NCBI GenBank assembly: GCA_017631855.1
Contig: JAGBSP010000020.1
Span: 1 to 64,000, forward strand
Origin: Clostridia bacterium
Lineage (GTDB): Bacteria > Bacillota > Clostridia > Oscillospirales > CAG-272
Length of the DNA: 64,000 bases
Direction of reading: 5' to 3'
Shown here piece after piece: positions 59,532-64,000 of the stretch. A program made the position numbers and the translations under genes. Under the pieces are notes generated by a model. It made no database searches. It was given only the letters and a program-made list of their open reading frames with translations, and was not told the DNA's origin. The first letter of the stretch is position 1; each line of letters opens with the position of its first letter.

Positions 59532-60185
59532 ATGAACAATGTAACAATACGTTTAGAAACAGAAAAAGATTATAGAGCAGTTGAGGAGCTTACACGCGAG
59601 GCGTTTTGGAATGTTTACGTTCCCGGCGCGAGTGAGCATTATTACGTTCACATGATGCGTAATCACCCCGACTTTATCCCCGAACTTGCATTCGTGCTTG
59701 AGCTTGACGGCAAGATTATCGGAAACATTATGTATACAAAGGCATGGCTTGAGGACGAGAACGGTGAGCGCAAGGAGATCCTTTCCTTCGGACCGCTTTG
59801 CGTCGCACCCGAATATCAGAGACAGCGACTCGGCAAGCTACTGATCGAACATTCCTTTGAAGTCGCACGAAAGATGGGATACGACGTAAACATCAATTTT
59901 GGTAACCCTGGAAACTACGTAAGCCGCGGATTTGTGAGCTGCAAGAAAAAGAACGTAAGCTTTGTTGTGGACGGTAACTACCCAACGGCACTCCTCGTTT
60001 GCGAACTTGTGCCGAACGTACTTGACGGCAAAAAGTGGATGTACATCGCCTCCACCGCCGCAGACTGCTGCGACGATGAAGCCGCAGTAGCTGCGTTTGA
60101 TGCAACCTTTCCGCCAAAGGAAAAGAAATGGATGCCCAACCAAGAGGAGTTCTATATTTACAGACATTCCTCGGTGGTAAGATAA
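59532..60185 (+). CDS. GNAT family N-acetyltransferase
   Basis: A 217-residue acetyl-CoA-dependent acyltransferase. GNAT motif D/A is seen in VAPEYQRQRLGKLLIEHSF (near 97-115), with the QxxRLG pyrophosphate loop; the N-terminal MNNVTIRLETEKDYRAVEEL is the usual first strand and helix. The C-terminal third (NYVSRGFVSCKKKN, then FYIYRHSS) matches the YhbS-like group. The ATG at 59532 has GAGGG 8 nt upstream. GC content is higher than in its neighbours. Substrate unknown. Confidence 0.85.
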   Translation: MNNVTIRLETEKDYRAVEELTREAFWNVYVPGASEHYYVHMMRNHPDFIPELAFVLELDGKIIGNIMYTKAWLEDENGERKEILSFGPLCVAPEYQRQRLGKLLIEHSFEVARKMGYDVNINFGNPGNYVSRGFVSCKKKNVSFVVDGNYPTALLVCELVPNVLDGKKWMYIASTAADCCDDEAAVAAFDATFPPKEKKWMPNQEEFYIYRHSSVVR

Positions 60186-60189
60186 AAAT

Positions 60190-60225
60190 AAAAGGCAAAA
60201 TCATTCGATTTTGCCTTTTGTTTTT
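60190..60225 (+). terminator. Terminator of the GNAT gene
   Basis: A 13-bp perfect stem (60190-60202 with 60207-60219) with a 4-nt loop is followed by a T-run. Confidence 0.9.
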
Positions 60226-60275
60226 CAAAAAGCGCTGGACTTGTGCTGTGCTTTGTGGTATGTTGTACGTGATCC

Positions 60276-60305
60276 CGATACGTCCGTTGGCAAATAAACG
60301 TATCG
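60276..60305 (+). promoter_or_regulatory. Inverted repeat ahead of the excisionase-like gene
   Basis: CGATACGT (60276-60283) and ACGTATCG (60298-60305) form a perfect 8-bp inverted repeat that ends where the AAAGGA ribosome site begins. It may be an operator for the HTH protein or a hairpin that affects translation. Confidence 0.55.
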
Positions 60306-60318
60306 AAAGGATCAGAAA

Positions 60319-60573
60319 ATGAATATCAACGAAAAGCGCAAAGCATTCGAAAACCTCCTGTTTGGCGCACCCGAGGTTATGACTCCTATGCAGGTGGCAA
60401 AGTGGACTCCCTACGGCAGAAACACCGTCTACGCTATGCTGAAGTCAGGCGAGCTTCCGTCTATACAGTACCGAGGCTCGTACCTTATCAGCAAATCGGA
60501 TTTGATCGACTATATGGTCGCGCACGCCGATGACACGCCCCGAAAACGATTTGCAATCAAGGGAGATAAGTGA
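60319..60573 (+). CDS. Excisionase-like MerR/HTH_17 DNA-binding protein
   Basis: An 84-residue protein with a winged-helix of the excisionase type: MTPMQVAKWTPYGRNTVYAMLKSGELPSIQYRG, read as MTPMQVAKW, RNTVYAMLKSGELPSIQYRG, then YLISKSDLIDYM. Such proteins direct recombination or regulate mobile elements. Its stop overlaps the start of the next HTH gene (TGATG), so the two are made together. AAGGA lies 8 nt upstream. Confidence 0.8.
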   Translation: MNINEKRKAFENLLFGAPEVMTPMQVAKWTPYGRNTVYAMLKSGELPSIQYRGSYLISKSDLIDYMVAHADDTPRKRFAIKGDK

Positions 60574-61100
60574 TGTCCACGAAATCTAAGACCGTCACCG
60601 CTGAGGAAGCAGCAAAGCTCTTACATATCAGCAAACGCAAATGTGCTTGGATGCTCCAGAACGGACTCATCCCATGCATCGACACCGGCAAGCAGACAAG
60701 ACGGTACACCATACTCCGCAAGGACGTTCTCAGGTGCGCAAGAACCATCGATAGCATTGAGTTTCCGCAGATCTTCACATCGGTCAAAGAAAGCCGAAAA
60801 AAGCCCAATTTGAGCGTTGAACAATGCGAGGCATATACGTCCCACCTCCTCACCAAATGGCGCACAAAGCCCAACGTGCTGACCGTACGCGCGGTTTCCG
60901 ACCTCCTCGACTACCACCACGAAACAGTAGGCAGATGGATAGCTCAAGGCCACCTCCGAGCCACCACCGCCCATAGCGAAACCGTCATCGCACAACCTTG
61001 GCTCGCCGACTTCTGCTGCCACTACGGTTATCGCATTGTAAAGAAAAGTGAGAAGCATAGAAAACTCGAAGAAAGCTTCTTCAAACCACCAAAAGAATAA
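60573..61100 (+). CDS. Tandem excisionase-like HTH protein
   Basis: A 175-residue basic protein with two HTH_17-like segments: TAEEAAKLLHISKRKCAWMLQNGLIPCI (read as TAEEAAKLLHISKRK and MLQNGLIPCIDTG, near 8-38) and TVRAVSDLLDYHHETVGRWIAQG (near 103-125). The two domains could bind paired sites. The ATG is taken at 60573, 7 nt after GGGAG; a GTG one codon earlier is possible. It is followed by a terminator. Role in the island (excision control or regulator) is inferred from fold and position. Confidence 0.7.
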   Translation: MSTKSKTVTAEEAAKLLHISKRKCAWMLQNGLIPCIDTGKQTRRYTILRKDVLRCARTIDSIEFPQIFTSVKESRKKPNLSVEQCEAYTSHLLTKWRTKPNVLTVRAVSDLLDYHHETVGRWIAQGHLRATTAHSETVIAQPWLADFCCHYGYRIVKKSEKHRKLEESFFKPPKE

Positions 61101-61117
61101 CTCAAGCAATAACTCGA

Positions 61118-61142
61118 GCCCAGGCGAAAGTCTGGGCTTTTT
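61118..61142 (+). terminator. Terminator after the tandem HTH gene
   Basis: GCCCAG (61118-61123) pairs with CTGGGC (61132-61137), followed by five T. Confidence 0.8.
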
Positions 61143-61145
61143 GTG

Positions 61146-61214
61146 TTTCCAAAAGAAATTTTACATTTCCAAAGGAAATATTTCCTTGTAATTTTTTCAA
61201 AGGTATGATATAAT
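61146..61214 (+). promoter_or_regulatory. Promoter and TTTCCAAAGGAAA operators before the XRE gene
   Basis: TTGTAA (61186-61191) and TATAAT (61209-61214), 17-base spacer. Just upstream are the near-palindrome TTTCCAAAAGAAA (61146-61158), the palindrome TTTCCAAAGGAAA (61166-61178) and a half-site TTTCC (61181-61185) next to the -35. The arrangement suggests repression by the small XRE protein encoded next. Confidence 0.7.
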
Positions 61215-61246
61215 AAATTATCTAGATTGATTTTGGAAGGTGTATT

Positions 61247-61459
61247 ATGGCAGTAAGTTATAATAAGCTTTGGAAAAAGCTCATTGATTTGGAAATGAGC
61301 AAGACCGAATTACGCTTGAAAGCGGGATTCTCTACTAAGGCCCTCGCAAAGCTCGGTAAGAATGAGAACGTTAATACTGAGGTTCTTGCAAAGATTTGTA
61401 AAGCACTTGATTGCAATATAGAAGATATTATGGAAATGGTTCCAGACGAGGAGGCGTAA
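61247..61459 (+). CDS. Small XRE family transcriptional regulator
   Basis: A 70-residue protein consisting of a single Cro/C1-type HTH: KLWKKLIDLEMSKTELRLKA, GFSTKALAKLGKNENVNTEVLAKIC and ALDCNIEDIMEM, in the YozG/HTH_26 style. GGAAGG lies 6 nt upstream. It is followed 2 nt later by another small ORF and then hsdR. Small regulators of this type often control restriction-modification operons so that methylation precedes cutting; here that is inference from position. Confidence 0.85.
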   Translation: MAVSYNKLWKKLIDLEMSKTELRLKAGFSTKALAKLGKNENVNTEVLAKICKALDCNIEDIMEMVPDEEA

Positions 61460-61461
61460 CG

Positions 61462-61671
61462 ATGAAGAGAATCAGTATTATTGCTCGTCAAAGAATTATA
61501 AATCCTCATACAATGAAAGTTCATAACGACAATGGATTGAAAGCCTTAAACGGATATTTCGAAGATATCGTTGTTGTTGATGAACCCTTTAATGAAACCA
61601 CTTTTATTTTGCAGTACGAAGAAAAGCACCAAGAATTAAAAGGTTGGGATTTTCAAATCAAAGAAATATAA
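61462..61671 (+). CDS. Small protein of unknown function upstream of hsdR
   Basis: A 69-residue ORF 2 nt after the XRE gene with a GGAGG site (7-nt spacing), so it is probably translated. It begins MKRISIIARQRIINPHTMKV and ends in KGWDFQIKEI; it is mixed alpha/beta with no signal peptide or membrane segment. I do not recognise a family. Confidence 0.6.
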   Translation: MKRISIIARQRIINPHTMKVHNDNGLKALNGYFEDIVVVDEPFNETTFILQYEEKHQELKGWDFQIKEI

Positions 61672-61720
61672 GAGTAATCATAGATAGTCGAAAAACGAAT
61701 ATAAAATTTTATTCGTCAAC

Positions 61721-61745
61721 TTCTGATAATAGAAAATTATCAGAA
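61721..61745 (+). terminator. AT-rich hairpin upstream of hsdR
   Basis: TTCTGATAAT (61721-61730) pairs perfectly with ATTATCAGAA (61736-61745). A T-run follows only after several bases, so it is a weak terminator at best, or a processing site between the XRE pair and hsdR. Confidence 0.45.
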
Positions 61746-61776
61746 TCAAATTTTGACCTCAAGGAGGTATATGAAC

Positions 61777-64000
61777 ATGTTGCCTGAAGAATTGGCACGC
61801 GTCAAAATAGATAAACAATTAAATAACGCTGGCTGGGATATCATTGCGAGAAATGAATATCTTCCCAACAGCACTGTTGCTGTAAAAGAAGCACTTATGA
61901 AAGGAAATACCGAAAGCGATTATCTTCTCTTTGTAGATGGCAAAGCCATAGCTGTTGTTGAAGCAAAGAAAGAAGCAAACAATCTTGGAGACGAGGTTGC
62001 TGCACAGGCAGAATTTTATTCTGCAAATCCTCAGCCGTGGTACGCTTTGTGGCTTAGCGGTATGATTCCTCTTGTATATCTCGCTAACGGTAATAAGATT
62101 TACTTCAAAAATATGCTTGTTCCTGATAGTGAGTATGAGGAATTGTCCGCAATGCACTCTCCCAAGAAGATGTTGCAACTGATAGGACAAGTTTCTGAGT
62201 ATGGCGCTTTGCCAAGAATCGAAAAGAAAGGCTTGCGTGATTGTCAGTACAATGCGGAAGTTGCACTCGAAGCATCGCTAAAGGCAGGAAAGAAAAAAGC
62301 GTTGGCTATTCTCGCAACGGGATCTGGAAAGACTTATTTGGCATGCCTCGCCTCTTACCGCATGTTGAACTACACACCCGTAAAGCGCGTACTGTTCTTG
62401 GTTGATAGAAACAACCTTGCGCGCCAGACCGAAAGTGAATTCAGCCTTTTTGATAGAACCGAGAATGGTCATGCATTGAGTGCCCTATATCAGATCAATC
62501 GTCTCAGAAAGCCCGAAGATATTAACGGTCAAATTGTTATCTCTACAATACAAAAATTGTTTGCTGTTCTTACCGGACAAGCAATTTCCGATGACAATGA
62601 AGATGCAGAGGACGAAAACTTCAATCGTGATAACGAGAAAGCGACGAAGGAAATCGTTAAGCTTGGCGATGATTTGAAATTGCCTCCGGATTTCTTCCAG
62701 CTCATTATTGTTGATGAGTGTCACAGATCCATTTACGGTAAGTGGAAGGCGGTTCTCGATTATTTTAAGGATGCAAGGGTTGTTGGTCTTACAGCTACGC
62801 CTACACCCGAAGCATACGCATATTTTGACAACAATATCATTGAGCAGTACACTTATGATGATTCCGTTGTTGACGGTGTAAACGTTCCTGCTCGTGTTTA
62901 TAGAATTATGACCGAAGCTACCGTACATGGAGGAACAATCCATGAAGGTGAGCGAGTTGTAGAACTTACACGTAGAACCGGCGAACTTGATGAACACACC
63001 GCAACACAGCGCGTGGATTATTCGCCTACGCAGTTGGACCGTTCTGTTATCAATCAAAACCAAATCGAGGCTGTTCTTTCCACATACCGGGATTCAATCT
63101 ATACCGATCTTTATCCCTATCGCGAAGAAAAGTGGGAGTATATTCCTAAAACATTGATCTTTGCGAAGGATGATAACCATGCAACACAGATTGTCGAGTG
63201 CGCCAAGAAAGTGTTTGGAGAGAAATTTCCCGGTGGAGAAGTGCCTGAGAATTTTGTTCAGAAGATTACATATTCCGCAGGAGACTCTAACGCTCTGATT
63301 AGAGATCTTCGTAATGAAAAAGATTTCCGTATTGCAGTAACTGTAACGCTTGTTGCAACCGGAACCGATGTTAAGCCTTTGGAAGTTGTTCTCTTTATGA
63401 GCGATGTTAAATCCGAAGTTCTCTATACCCAGATGAAGGGGCGCGGATGCCGCGTAATATCCGAAGACAAACTCAAAGAAATTACCCCTAACGCTACGAC
63501 AAAAGAGTGCTTCTATATCGTTGACGCAGTTGGAGTTACAGAGAGTGGCAAGCACATGCCTAAGCCCGGTGGCGAACCGAAGCCAAAAACGAAAACCTTG
63601 TCTCTTGAGCATTTGATTGAGCACCTAGCTCACGGTGATTTGAGCGACGAGAATATCGCGCTTCTCCGTGATTATTGCGCATCCATTAACCGCAGATACG
63701 AAAATGATGTTCTGCACGGCAGACACCTCGACATCTTTATAGCAGATTACGGATATGCTCCAAGAACGCTAGCGAATGACATCAACAAAGCGCTCAGTAC
63801 CCATGCATTGCCTCCGTTTATAAATGCGTCGAGTGACAACACCGCACGTGCTGATCTTGTTTCTTGTCTTATTGGAAACATTAAAGCGAGAGAAAAGCTT
63901 CTTGAAATGCAACGTGGATACTATACCTATACTCCGGATAAGGAGGACGAGGTTATCTATAAAGGCTTCTCGAAGGAGTCTGCAAGATCTCTTATCGAAA
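61777..64000 (+). CDS. hsdR: Type I restriction enzyme R subunit (partial, runs off the right edge)
   Basis: The gene is open from 61777 to the end of the window (741 codons). HsdR is the ATP-dependent translocase and nuclease of type I restriction systems. Seen: a PD-(D/E)xK nuclease core near 45-65 (DYLLFVDGKAIAVVEAKKE), Walker A LATGSGKT near 179, the DECH box VDECHRSIYGKW near 311, LTATPTPEAYAYF, and motif VI MKGRGCRVIS near 552. The ATG at 61777 (9 nt from AAGGAGG) is preferred to the one at 61771 (3 nt). hsdM and hsdS are expected beyond the edge. Only the C-terminal part is missing. Confidence 0.92.
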   Translation, partial: MLPEELARVKIDKQLNNAGWDIIARNEYLPNSTVAVKEALMKGNTESDYLLFVDGKAIAVVEAKKEANNLGDEVAAQAEFYSANPQPWYALWLSGMIPLVYLANGNKIYFKNMLVPDSEYEELSAMHSPKKMLQLIGQVSEYGALPRIEKKGLRDCQYNAEVALEASLKAGKKKALAILATGSGKTYLACLASYRMLNYTPVKRVLFLVDRNNLARQTESEFSLFDRTENGHALSALYQINRLRKPEDINGQIVISTIQKLFAVLTGQAISDDNEDAEDENFNRDNEKATKEIVKLGDDLKLPPDFFQLIIVDECHRSIYGKWKAVLDYFKDARVVGLTATPTPEAYAYFDNNIIEQYTYDDSVVDGVNVPARVYRIMTEATVHGGTIHEGERVVELTRRTGELDEHTATQRVDYSPTQLDRSVINQNQIEAVLSTYRDSIYTDLYPYREEKWEYIPKTLIFAKDDNHATQIVECAKKVFGEKFPGGEVPENFVQKITYSAGDSNALIRDLRNEKDFRIAVTVTLVATGTDVKPLEVVLFMSDVKSEVLYTQMKGRGCRVISEDKLKEITPNATTKECFYIVDAVGVTESGKHMPKPGGEPKPKTKTLSLEHLIEHLAHGDLSDENIALLRDYCASINRRYENDVLHGRHLDIFIADYGYAPRTLANDINKALSTHALPPFINASSDNTARADLVSCLIGNIKAREKLLEMQRGYYTYTPDKEDEVIYKGFSKESARSLIE

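Noticed and set aside
1-64000. CRISPR array, rRNA operon or complete prophage
   Set aside because: No regularly spaced repeats, no rRNA-like sequence and no phage structural genes were seen.

Overview
The window looks like chromosome from a fermentative, strictly anaerobic member of the Clostridia (Bacillota), probably a gut-type lineage. Evidence: the nusB-xseA-xseB-ispA-tlyA-nadK-argR-recN order, meso-diaminopimelate dehydrogenase, AGGAGG-type ribosome binding sites, consensus TTGACA/TATAAT promoters, tRNAs with encoded CCA, and many soluble Fe-S/flavin redox proteins. The lineage cannot be fixed more precisely from sequence alone.

Layout. 1-139: a hairpin-rich stretch, possibly a structured RNA or the end of a mobile element. 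140-9826 (minus): one aromatic amino acid operon, aroF-tyrA-aroB-aroA-aroC-MFS-pheA-aroE/aroK-aroQ, covering most of the shikimate route plus the Phe and Tyr branches. Its promoter drives a short leader peptide dense in Phe/Tyr codons followed by a strong terminator, which is the layout of ribosome-mediated attenuation. 9838-12259 (minus): an F420-ligase-like protein and ddh, each with its own promoter. 12530-21160 (plus): three secreted beta-helix (GLUG-like) paralogues with duplicated promoter/terminator blocks, plus a 42-residue ORF sharing a VGSxMGWxD tail with one of them. 21274-25254 (plus): rfbF, rfbG, an SDR and a GT2, a small CDP-6-deoxyhexose and glycosyl-transfer cassette. 25263-32990 (plus): the housekeeping nusB to recN operon. 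33011-37736 (plus): tRNA-Leu(CAG), nagA with a ROK protein, and a lipoprotein.

37744-53156 (mostly minus): an aldo/keto reductase, then a 12.5 kb operon with promoter at 51389-51417: LDH-like malate dehydrogenase, fumarase, HdrB, HdrC, HdrA, MvhD/FlxD, FlxC-, FlxB- and FlxA-like proteins, a soluble fumarate reductase FrdB and FrdA, and an AspT/SucE-like exporter. Read together it encodes malate to fumarate to succinate and succinate export, with NADH electrons entering through a flavin-based electron-bifurcation module (Flx-Hdr) rather than a membrane quinone system. The organisation is the most interesting metabolic system here. Next is a Na+/solute symporter gene broken by one in-frame TGA.

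53170-64000: an acyltransferase with a zinc ribbon, an alpha/beta hydrolase, then a more AT-rich accessory region: an exonuclease-BRCT protein, a degenerate tRNA-Ser(CGA)-like sequence flanked by short repeats, an XRE-like regulator with an acidic microprotein, a GNAT acetyltransferase, two excisionase-like HTH proteins, a small XRE regulator and the start of a type I restriction hsdR gene that runs off the right edge. This part has the look of a genomic or defence island next to a tRNA gene; no integrase is visible.
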